From the NCBI RefSeq assembly GCF_026262505.1, contig NC_067204.1:21421300-21485299 (forward strand): a stretch of DNA of 64,000 nt. Direction: 5' to 3'. Shown here one piece after another: positions 50,849-61,400 of the stretch. A program made the translations under genes and the position numbers. Origin of the DNA: Trichomonas vaginalis G3. Taxonomy: Eukaryota > Parabasalia > Trichomonadida > Trichomonadidae. How positions within the stretch are numbered: the stretch's first letter is position 1; every line of letters begins with the position of its first letter. The notes below the pieces were generated by a model. It was not told the origin of the DNA and did no database searches. It saw only the letters and a program-made list of their open reading frames with translations.

Positions 50849-51930
50849 GGTACATGTTAGTACCAGAGTCTTCAAATCTCAAACACTCTGCCCGTACCAA
50901 CATGTACCAACGCGAGTTTCCAATGCTCCTCGTACGATTTTCTATTAAGATCTTGTTGAATGAGTATAGGCTCTTTCATAGAAACTCGTACGAGGGCTTC
51001 TCTTTTAAATACTCTTGGTACCTTGCTGGTATCGGAGTCGACTTTTACAGCCCTTTCCCCAATTTTGAAGCTGGGGCAAAGTTTTCAAGCAATTAACAAA
51101 GGATTACTCGCTATGAGGTGAAAATCTAGAATTTTTACCTCATAGCGAGTAATCCTTTGTAATTGCTTGAAAACTTTCTTCAAATTATCAAAATTTCGAT
51201 GGAAAGTTTCCTTGCTTTCAAGTAGAGATGGAGCCCTTTTGAGCCACTGCATTATAGGTCAGTGACTCAAAATACTCCATCTCTACTTAGAAATCGCCAA
51301 AATTTGGGTCGCAATCTTTTGTAAAATGCGACCGCAAGTTTTGGCAATTTCGCGACGGACTTGCTCCATTTGGTGCATAGATTCACACCTCTATGCACCA
51401 GATGCGAACAATTCTTTCGCTGACAGCGCGGGGGGAACTTTGTCTGAATAGTTTAACATTCAGACAAAGTTTCCCGCTGTCAGAGAGGGAATGGAGGGTA
51501 AAGAGGTATATATTCATAATGTATACCTCTTACTCTATCCATTCCCTCAAGAAAGTTCAAAAACTTGGTGCAATCAGTTCTGATTGCACCCAAGTTTTTG
51601 AACTTTATATAAGGAATTGTTGGCTATGATGTAACTGATCATGAATCAGTACATCAATAGCCAACAATATCCTTCGCAAACAGTGGGAAACTTTGTCTGA
51701 ATAGTTTAACATTCAGACAAAACGTTTCCCGCTTGTCAGGAGGAATTAGAGGGTGGCAGATATATAGATAGACTATAAATCTCTCACCCTTTATTCCCTC
51801 AAGAAAGTTCAAAAACTTGGTGCCAATCAGAACTGATTCGCCACCAAGTTTTTGAATTTTGCTATAAGGAATTGTTGGCTATGATTTACTGCATCATGAA
51901 TCAGTAAATCATAGCCAACAATTCTACCTT
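50849..51930. repeat. Cluster of fifteen adjacent hairpins
   Basis: Inverted repeats follow one another, mostly with only a few bases between them. By position: 50,849-50,908; 50,926-50,998; 51,011-51,038 (weak); 51,061-51,186 (longest, about 55 paired bases); 51,221-51,287; 51,290-51,351; 51,370-51,401; 51,420-51,483; 51,485-51,548; 51,552-51,606; 51,611-51,674; then a second set, 51,681-51,737, 51,739-51,800, 51,804-51,859 and 51,866-51,930. The last four repeat the previous four in order, about 255 bp later. Arm pairs differ between the two sets in matched ways, so pairing is kept. No protein frame fits. It may encode structured or small RNAs, or be a product of palindrome-forming replication errors. 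Confidence 0.85.
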
Positions 51931-53160
51931 TTAACCAAAGATAATTGATTCGTATGTAAAATTATAAGCGCTAAAATTTCTCTTTCTTTTTAGTACACAT
52001 TCTTCCATTTCGTGTACATGTATCATATATTAAGTACTAGTTATCTTTCATTCTATATCCTTATTATCCCAATTTAGATACTCAAAGATAATTCTTTTCA
52101 GCAAGAAAAAAAATATTTTCTATTTAAACCGTTATTTTTTCAATGTGAGTTTTCAATTTTATTTTTCCTTTTTGCTGCTTCAATGCAACATCCTCACCCG
52201 ATCCTCCATGCGAGGTTGATCAAGCCATAGGATATTAGAAATATTTCTCGTTTTGTTATTAGGCTGCAGAGCCTGCATGGTAACATAAAGATTTGTCAAA
52301 GACCCACAAAAACTATCAATTGGAACAGGAGTATTAATACTACCACCGAATGCGAATACGAAGGCTGCCAGCAGGCTTTAAATTTTATTAAAAATTTTCG
52401 ACAATTACATTTTTTAAATCTGCAAACTTAACTCATATTCACTCAGGACACCACAACAACATAAAAATACACCTACAAGTGGTACTTTACCGTGCTTGGA
52501 TTAAAAAATATTCTCATGAATCACGGAAGTCCACTTAATGCAACACAAGAAGTCAACAAAACACTTGAACATACCTAAAGATCATACTTGTATTCACATG
52601 ACTATGAAACAAACTGCAATCAATCAATTGAAATATCTATTTACAACAAAAAGATCTTATGAGATCTTTACCAGACATATCTTTTAAAATCAATTTCAAT
52701 TCTTTACAAAACTATGTTAATCAATGGCGAAGATCAACATGATGACCTTATTTATTTTGACATTCAAGCGTGAAGATACTTGATTTCCAGACAAATTGGT
52801 TTTTATTTACTCTGATAATGATTATGATCTCTCAAATTCATGAAAAAACCACCAATTTATCACTTAGACTCTACGTTTAAATTAATTATTTCATGGATTT
52901 CCTTTTTATGTATTAGCTACCAAATTTGCTAATACTCATTTCTATCCCTTTGTGTTATTTTATAATATATCCAGATAATAGTGAAAAAATTTCTTTTTGC
53001 TTAAGTAAATATTTTTGAAACAACTCACACAGAACCTGAATTATCATTGTCTGACTGTGCACTAAAACATTTTCAACGGGATTAGGAATTCATTCCCGGA
53101 GTGCAATATCTTTTGGTGCGCGCCTACATGTAATACGCGCACTTAAAAAGAATCTCTCAA
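51931..53160. other. Mostly non-coding stretch
   Basis: AT-rich DNA without a long frame, apart from a reverse-strand piece at 52,180-52,378. Long A/T runs and scattered homopolymers lie between. Near 53,120 the word GCGCGCCTACATGTAATACG introduces the next coding-like region. Confidence 0.4.
52180..52378 (-). pseudogene. Short protein-like fragment, unknown
   Basis: A 65-codon reverse-strand frame without a start codon reads SLLAAFVFAFGGSINTPVP, then FCGSLTNLYVTMQALQ and ILWLDQPRMEDRVRMLH. Its GC content is higher than the surroundings and it starts like a signal peptide, so it may be the end of a host exported-protein gene copy. No family is recognised. Confidence 0.3.
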
Positions 53161-53890
53161 AGATAAATGATGAAGAGATTAGATCAGAAGTCGAAAAATT
53201 TAATTGAAACTTTTTATGTTATTATCGTGATTTGCACAGAAGAAGATGCTGCAAAAATGTATAAAGAGCACTATTATTGATAAAATTCAAGATCAATTGG
53301 AATTTAATCAATACTTTACACGTCAGTGGGACATTCATAAACAAACAGTGGATAGCCGCTACCAGACCAAATGAATTAACCGTTGTGAATAACGTTTCTG
53401 AATCTTTATTTAAAAAGATAAAATATCACGATTTTGGCTGCGTTAAAAATCAAAGAATTTGATGTTTTTGTCAAAATCTTTTAGAAGAAGTTGCACCCAA
53501 TTACTTTATCGTATTAAAAACGATTTACTTCAAACAGGTTTTATTCCTTCAATTAGAATTCGCGAGCCTCGATTGACAGATTATAAAACAAATTGAAAAG
53601 AGAAGTTCAAATCCACGTTTATACCAAGTATTAAATTTTGTTCAGAATCAAGAAGCCAATTTGAATCCATTAAGATTTTTATTGGAAAATGTGAAGAAAA
53701 ACTTTCTCAAATAAATGAGAAGATACAAAATTCAATTACATATTTAAGATCGTTTGAAATTCCAAATGAATTGTTAGATACGTATATGTTAGAAATTAAT
53801 GAATTTTGTTATAAATTCTCCAGATTATATTTTAGAACATTTCGAAGAATTTTTAGAGGATTTCAAAGAAAAGAATAATTTAATAGACTA
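53161..53890 (+). pseudogene. Decayed coding region upstream of the MULE relic
   Basis: Rightward protein-like patches lie in all three frames with stops between them: VSGTFINKQWIAATRPNELT near 53.31 kb, LLEEVAPNYFIVLKT near 53.48 kb, and a charged helical end (EHFEEFLEDFKEKNNLID) just before a TAA at about 53,889. The patches suggest one gene of about 240 codons with four or more frameshifts. The family is not recognised. It may be an accessory gene of the neighbouring Mutator-like element or a host gene copy. Confidence 0.4.
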
Positions 53891-53924
53891 AAAAATTTAT
53901 TATTTTTTATTTATTGTGAATTTT

Positions 53925-53995
53925 AAATTGTCACTTTTAAGTGTTTACTCCCTATTGAAAGTGTCACTTTTGGGTGTCACTTTTTCGGAAATTCT
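53925..53995 (+). promoter_or_regulatory. GTCACTTTT motif triplet upstream of the MULE transposase
   Basis: GTCACTTTT occurs three times within 60 bp (TTGTCACTTTTAAG, GTGTCACTTTTGGG, GTGTCACTTTTTCGG), followed by the transposase start region. It is the same word as in front of the methyltransferase of Maverick B. Confidence 0.45.
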
Positions 53996-55447
53996 TATAT
54001 ACTCACTCTTTTCCAAATCACTTCATTTTTATGATTTCGGTGGACTTAGAGGAGCTTATTGCTTTGGTATTAAACAGGAAGTCAAGGGCGGTGTCCCATA
54101 CAGAAGAAGAACGGGATCTCCAAAGCAATATGTCACTTATTCATTGTTCGTATCCCCTATGCAAGGCAAAAATTTAGGGTTGAAGAACAAAATGGAGTGT
54201 TTACTATAAGCAAAGTTAATGAAGAACATTGCCATCATTATAGAGTTGAAATGGGTTCACATTACGCGAGTAATTTTATCAAAAATGGATCGAACTTTAT
54301 ATTAAAAACGGTGGAAAGCAATTTCTTGCTCAAAAAGCATTTTTTGATAAGTTCGGAATTGATACGAATAACAAAGAAACGATTGAAACTTTTCGCGCAG
54401 TCTACTGATCTTTAAAGCCCAAATTTTATCGCCTTGATGAGATTATTGCACAAAGATTATCAAACGATCCTTACACTTCTTTGGAAGCATTTTTGAATAT
54501 TTACAGGAAGAGTGGCCCAAATGATCTCGTTCAATTGATTACAATGGAGATTTTTCCGAGTTTACAATCATATATGCACCTTTTGCTGCAAAAGAATGGT
54601 GCATAGCATTGTATAACCCTCTCCACGTCGATTCCACTCATTCTTTAATTAAAGGAAAGATCCAATTGTTTGCAGTAACAATGAAAACAAGTCAAAAACA
54701 AATTTTCCCCTTTTGCTATATTTTTAGTGAACCCTCAGACATCTGAAAAAATTCAAGAATGTTTGGTGAAATTCTGTGAGTTTGCGCACCTGGATCCACA
54801 GCATTGGAGCGCTGACTGTGCGCTAAACATTGCTCGCGCAATTGAGGACGGATTTCCTCTTGCGCAGCTCAGTTGGTGCGCTGTGCATGTTTTACGCGCA
54901 TGTGCAAAAGTTGGAAGCTATTTTTGACAATCCACAAGAATTGTAGAACTTCTATTTAGCAATGGACTTTTTGACATTACGTGCAGATGCAACGAATGCA
55001 GAAAAGCTGGCTGAAGAGTCTGATGAAACATATGAGTTCTTGACAACAATGTTAGAAGAAGAAGAACCGCGCGCTTTGAAGTATTTCGATAAACAATGGA
55101 GAAGAACCAAAGAACATTGGATGATGTTATATCGTGGAGAAGGTGATTCCACGAATAACATTGCGGAATCACACTTTCATCAATTAAAGCAAACATTTTT
55201 CTTGGGTAAGAAAAATGAGCGCATTGATGACATCGTCATAACTCTCATCACTGTTGTGATTCCAAATGCGATTATTAAGGTTCAAGTCGCTAATGTTTTG
55301 AATGAAGAAAGAGCAGTAAGAATTCTTACAAGGGCAGGTAATCAGATTGTTGAGCAAAGAGCTTCAAAACACGATGAATGTTTGAAATTAATTCAACACA
55401 TTTTGGAAATTGTCGAAAGCCGAAGGATTGAACCTAATGTGTCATAA
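53990..55447 (+). pseudogene. Mutator-like (MULE) transposase, frameshifted
   Basis: All signature blocks of a MULE DDE transposase are present, but in different frames. The zinc-finger-like block HCSYPLCKAKI is in frame 1 (near 54.14 kb); the matching NEEHCHHYRVEMG is in frame 2 (54.2 kb). The first catalytic Asp block LHVDSTHSLIKGKIQLFAV is in frame 3 (54.62 kb). Frame 1 then carries SADCALNIARAIEDGFP with the second Asp and the CAVHVLRA CxxH motif (54.8 kb), and frame 2 carries NNIAESHFHQLKQTFF with the catalytic Glu (55.16 kb). At least four frameshifts separate them. The last codons lie in the start of the duplicated Maverick segment (55,440), so the 3' end may be lost. It is the same family as the relic at 9.2-9.9 kb. 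No terminal inverted repeat was recognised. Confidence 0.8.
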
Positions 55448-55884
55448 GACGAAATGGTGGAAGTGAGGTGAAGTCAAAAAGTGACATATATTTGGCCGGC
55501 TAAATTCCCCTTTAGTTTACATGTCAAAATTACAATAAATTAATTATTTTGCTTAGCAATTAGCTATGTATTAAAACTAAAATTATTACTATTCAATTCT
55601 TTACATTCAAATATTAAACAATTCAAATTTAATAACAAAGATATTACAATAAATAAAAAAATGATTAAAAATGTCCCTGAAAATTTTCTGAAAGCTATCT
55701 CGTGTTTAGGTCTCAATTTTTTTTAGAAATAGAAAAAGATTGGATTTAACTTTCAAACATTATATATAGTTTTGTATATGGAAGCCTTTAAATACAAGTT
55801 AATGATATGGAGTTGTATTGCGAGGAAGAGGGAATCAAAGAAATTGACGAAGTTCCAGAATTTTATTCAACAATTCTTAATCAA
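55440..55884. repeat. Helicase-flank segment, copy 2 (fold-back inserted)
   Basis: A near-identical direct copy of 39,194-39,660 without its first 25 bp. It joins the fold-back arm at the same base as copy 1, so copies 1 and 2 share one ancestral insertion. Confidence 0.85.
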
Positions 55885-56818
55885 TTAACAAAAACTATAC
55901 TGAAACTTATCTTACCATCCAAATCAAATCACATTACATACGGAATAAACATTTAATCTTTTACCATTAAAATTATATTTATACGTTATTTAATTTTTTA
56001 CGTCTAAGTTGAATAGGATAATAGCCGAAGATATAAAGTAACTATAGTTTACAAGCTAAGGAACAAATCAGCATTGAAACTAAAAAATGCTGAAATATTA
56101 TAATAAATTGAAGAAATACTGTGATAGAATACCTAGTTATACTAGATACTATTATAATATGAATTCATTTGTATTGAATATCGATAATAAAAAAATCGAT
56201 GAAATATTAAAATGAGAATAAATTAATAATGAGATTATAAATTAGAATTATTTCTCTTTTATTTAAATAAAAACTTAGTTTCTATTTAAATTCGATAAAA
56301 GAAGTACGAAAAAGTTGTATTATACGTATGATGTTGCCCGATGTTTGGTAACACTATTGTAGAATAATAAAGCATAATATGGCATAGAAAAGCCAATATG
56401 CTTAATATCAGAGTTAATTTTCTAATTTTACGAAATTATTTCAAATTAAACGTATTTTTTAAAATGAAAAGATAAGCATTTTACCATTAAATGCAGTAGT
56501 TTGCGCACATATACTATAGCTGCATGAAAGTTCCGGTCTTCTAATTCGAAACTTAGCAGGTCTTGTTTCAAATTGACGTTCAAGTATTAAAAAAGCTTGT
56601 ATTATACGTATTGCATGCTTGCCCGATGTTTCGGTAACACTATTGTAGAATATAAGCATATATGCATAAGACAACAGCCAATATGCTTAATATCGAGTAA
56701 TTCTATAATATCTTTTACGAAAATTATTCAATACGCTTATTTTTTAAATGAAAAGATTTAAAGCATACCATTATGCAGTAGTTTGCGGACATTTATATTT
56801 TATGCCTGCATGAAAGTT
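55885..56818. mobile_element. Fold-back element, partial second copy
   Basis: The left arm (55,885 to about 56,185) is followed by about 120 bp of unrelated AT-rich DNA and then two reverse-orientation array units (about 56,308-56,818). The units have many one-base length differences. The left-hand array, centre and right arm are absent here. Confidence 0.75.
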
Positions 56819-57863
56819 TCTGCAAATTCCTCGACTGCTTTGTTTATAGTCTCTAAATGGACACATATTTCTGAATGCTTGGAAGTCATAAAAATCTGAA
56901 ACATCTATTCTGTACATTTTTATAAAAATAAAAAAAATTATTTTTTTATTCTTGACTTTGTTGTTCCATTTTGTTGCATTTGTTGTTTCTTGAGCTATTT
57001 GTTGTTGAAGTTGTTTCTTGTAATACAATACTTTCACCAGTTGCATCTTCCAATTCGAAAACTTTCTGCCGTCATTGACAAATACATAGGACATAAAAAG
57101 TTTTAACAGGAACAAAGTTTGCGTCAACTAATGTCAACGTTATACTTGCCAAAACGTGTTTGAGTTCACTAGGTTGAAAATTCTGCATTCGAATGAACAA
57201 TAGGCAAACCAGCAAGAGAAAGTATTGTTTATCGCATAAGTATCTTTTGTCATAATAGTTTCTGTCGACATTCGAATAACACTTTGAACCTAAGTTTGAA
57301 AACAATAATATAAGATTGGTGTGCTTAATGTCAATGGAATAGACATTCCTTGTATGACACCTTTCTCTGTTTATAGGAAACTGTTTGGTAGTAAAAACCA
57401 GAAATAAGTTTTGTATTATAGCTCATATCGTTTATAGTAAACTCAGTCGGACATCCAAACATAATGAAACCTGCTCTAGTTGCAGCACATGTTACACCCG
57501 TACTTAAAGTATTAAATAAGTCAAAAAAACCTGTTGGTGGGTATATCTGAGTAAGTATCTTCAAAGGAGTATTTTTTACCATTCACAACAATAAAGTCTT
57601 CTGGTGTCAAAAGAGCAAACACAGGCTTTAGTCGTCATTGTGTTTAAAGGTTAGTTTACAATATCGTCCTTGAGGACTTTGTAAGTTTGTTGTTTATAGA
57701 ATTATATGCACTCAAGGGTTTTTAGTCGTAATAGTATAAACCATTATGTCTTCTGCCATTTTTACTTAGCAAATAAATTTTAATGAAATGTTGTGGTCGT
57801 CAAATATTTTTATAACGTCTGGGAAACTATATTTTAAGTTCAACGTTTCACTCCTTTCATAAC
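56819..57863 (-). mobile_element. Maverick fragment C (capsid-type gene pieces)
   Basis: A leftward Maverick-type fragment. Patches include ATRAGFIMFGCPTEFTINDM and NTKLISGFYYQ (57.35-57.55 kb), typical of beta-rich virion proteins, a Gln-rich end (YYKKQLQQQIAQETTN), and the beginning of another gene (MYRIDVSDFYDFQAFRNMCP, at 56.9 kb). It is broken, with about eight to ten breaks. It is continuous with the empty-site copy of the helicase-flank segment to its right, so it shows what lies beyond that segment in a Maverick lacking the fold-back. Confidence 0.6.
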
Positions 57864-58334
57864 TTGATTAAGAATTGTTGAATAAAATTCTGGAACTTCG
57901 TCAATTTCTTTGATTCCCTCTTCCTCGCAATACAACTCCATATCATTAACTTGTATTTAAAGGCTTCCATATACAAAACTATATATAATGTTTGAAAGTT
58001 AAATCCAATCTTTTTCTATTTCTAAAAAAAATTGAGACCTAAACACGAGATAGCTTTCAGAAAATTTTCAGGGACATTTTTAATCATTTTTTTTTATTTA
58101 TTGTAATATCTTTGTTATTAAATTTGAATTGTTTAATATTTGAATGTAAAGAATTGAATAGTAATAATTTTAGTTTTAATACATAGCTAATTGCTAAGCA
58201 AAATAATTAATTTATTGTAATTTTGACATGTAAACTAAAGGGGAATTTAGCCGGCCAAATATATGTCACTTTTTGACTTCACCTCACTTCAACCATTTCG
58301 TCTTATGACAATATTACTTAATATAACATTCAAA
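57864..58334. repeat. Helicase-flank segment, copy 3 (empty site, inverted)
   Basis: An inverted copy of 39,194-39,660, ending at the same base on its outer side (TTTGAATGTTATATTAAG). At its inner side it runs on into Maverick fragment C with no fold-back arm. Confidence 0.85.
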
Positions 58335-58436
58335 GTATTATTGCTATTTATTGGAGAACAAATTTATGTAATTTTCACATGAAAATTGATAAATTTGTAT
58401 TTCCTTATGATAATCAATTTTTGTATTTGTAGAGAG

Positions 58437-61400
58437 TCTCCCTGCATGATATCAAGACTTGGCTATAAGTCTTTATCCATTTTTGAAAATTGTATTGTAA
58501 ATTGTAAGAATTTCTGAATACTACTACTATAAAATATAATTGCTTATCTATGTATATTCTCCCTGCATGATATCAAGACTTGGCTATTAGTCTTTATCCA
58601 TTTTTGAAAATTGTATTGTAAATTGTAAGAATTTCTGAATACTACTACTATAAAATATAATTGCTTATCTATGTATATTCTCCCTGCATGATATCAAGAC
58701 TTGGCTATTAGTCTTTATCCATTTTTGAAAATTGTATTGTAAATTGTAAGAATTTCTGAATACTACTACTATAAAATATAATTGCTTATCTATGTATATT
58801 CTCCCTGCATGATATCAAGACTTGGCTATTAGTCTTTATCCATTTTTGAAAATTGTATTGTAAATTGTAAGAATTTCTGAATACTACTACTATAAAATAT
58901 AATTGCTTATCTATGTATATTCTCCCTGCATGATATCAAGACTTGGCTATTAGTCTTTATCCATTTTTGAAAATTGTATTGTAAATTGTAAGAATTTCTG
59001 AATACTACTACTATAAAATATAATTGCTTATCTATGTATATTCTCCCTGCATGATATCAAGACTTGGCTATTAGTCTTTATCCATTTTTGAAAATTGTAT
59101 TGTAAATTGTAAGAATTTCTGAATACTACTACTATAAAATATAATTGCTTATCTATGTATATTCTCCCTGCATGATATCAAGACTTGGCTATTAGTCTTT
59201 ATCCATTTTTGAAAATTGTATTGTAAATTGTAAGAATTTCTGAATACTACTACTATAAAATATAATTGCTTATCTATGTATATTCTCCCTGCATGATATC
59301 AAGACTTGGCTATTAGTCTTTATCCATTTTTGAAAATTGTATTGTAAATTGTAAGAATTTCTGAATACTACTACTATAAAATATAATTGCTTATCTATGT
59401 ATATTCTCCCTGCATGATATCAAGACTTGGCTATTAGTCTTTATCCATTTTTGAAAATTGTATTGTAAATTGTAAGAATTTCTGAATACTACTACTATAA
59501 AATATAATTGCTTATCTATGTATATTCTCCCTGCATGATATCAAGACTTGGCTATTAGTCTTTATCCATTTTTGAAAATTGTATTGTAAATTGTAAGAAT
59601 TTCTGAATACTACTACTATAAAATATAATTGCTTATCTATGTATATTCTCCCTGCATGATATCAAGACTTGGCTATTAGTCTTTATCCATTTTTGAAAAT
59701 TGTATTGTAAATTGTAAGAATTTCTGAATACTACTACTATAAAATATAATTGCTTATCTATGTATATTCTCCCTGCATGATATCAAGACTTGGCTATTAG
59801 TCTTTATCCATTTTTGAAAATTGTATTGTAAATTGTAAGAATTTCTGAATACTACTACTATAAAATATAATTGCTTATCTATGTATATTCTCCCTGCATG
59901 ATATCAAGACTTGGCTATTAGTCTTTATCCATTTTTGAAAATTGTATTGTAAATTGTAAGAATTTCTGAATACTACTACTATAAAATATAATTGCTTATC
60001 TATGTATATTCTCCCTGCATGATATCAAGACTTGGCTATTAGTCTTTATCCATTTTTGAAAATTGTATTGTAAATTGTAAGAATTTCTGAATACTACTAC
60101 TATAAAATATAATTGCTTATCTATGTATATTCTCCCTGCATGATATCAAGACTTGGCTATTAGTCTTTATCCATTTTTGAAAATTGTATTGTAAATTGTA
60201 AGAATTTCTGAATACTACTACTATAAAATATAATTGCTTATCTATGTATATTCTCCCTGCATGATATCAAGACTTGGCTATTAGTCTTTATCCATTTTTG
60301 AAAATTGTATTGTAAATTGTAAGAATTTCTGAATACTACTACTATAAAATATAATTGCTTATCTATGTATATTCTCCCTGCATGATATCAAGACTTGGCT
60401 ATTAGTCTTTATCCATTTTTGAAAATTGTATTGTAAATTGTAAGAATTTCTGAATACTACTACTATAAAATATAATTGCTTATCTATGTATATTCTCCCT
60501 GCATGATATCAAGACTTGGCTATTAGTCTTTATCCATTTTTGAAAATTGTATTGTAAATTGTAAGAATTTCTGAATACTACTACTATAAAATATAATTGC
60601 TTATCTATGTATATTCTCCCTGCATGATATCAAGACTTGGCTATTAGTCTTTATCCATTTTTGAAAATTGTATTGTAAATTGTAAGAATTTCTGAATACT
60701 ACTACTATAAAATATAATTGCTTATCTATGTATATTCTCCCTGCATGATATCAAGACTTGGCTATTAGTCTTTATCCATTTTTGAAAATTGTATTGTAAA
60801 TTGTAAGAATTTCTGAATACTACTACTATAAAATATAATTGCTTATCTATGTATATTCTCCCTGCATGATATCAAGACTTGGCTATTAGTCTTTATCCAT
60901 TTTTGAAAATTGTATTGTAAATTGTAAGAATTTCTGAATACTACTACTATAAAATATAATTGCTTATCTATGTATATTCTCCCTGCATGATATCAAGACT
61001 TGGCTATTAGTCTTTATCCATTTTTGAAAATTGTATTGTAAATTGTAAGAATTTCTGAATACTACTACTATAAAATATAATTGCTTATCTATGTATATTC
61101 TCCCTGCATGATATCAAGACTTGGCTATTAGTCTTTATCCATTTTTGAAAATTGTATTGTAAATTGTAAGAATTTCTGAATACTACTACTATAAAATATA
61201 ATTGCTTATCTATGTATATTCTCCCTGCATGATATCAAGACTTGGCTATTAGTCTTTATCCATTTTTGAAAATTGTATTGTAAATTGTAAGAATTTCTGA
61301 ATACTACTACTATAAAATATAATTGCTTATCTATGTATATTCTCCCTGCATGATATCAAGACTTGGCTATTAGTCTTTATCCATTTTTGAAAATTGTATT

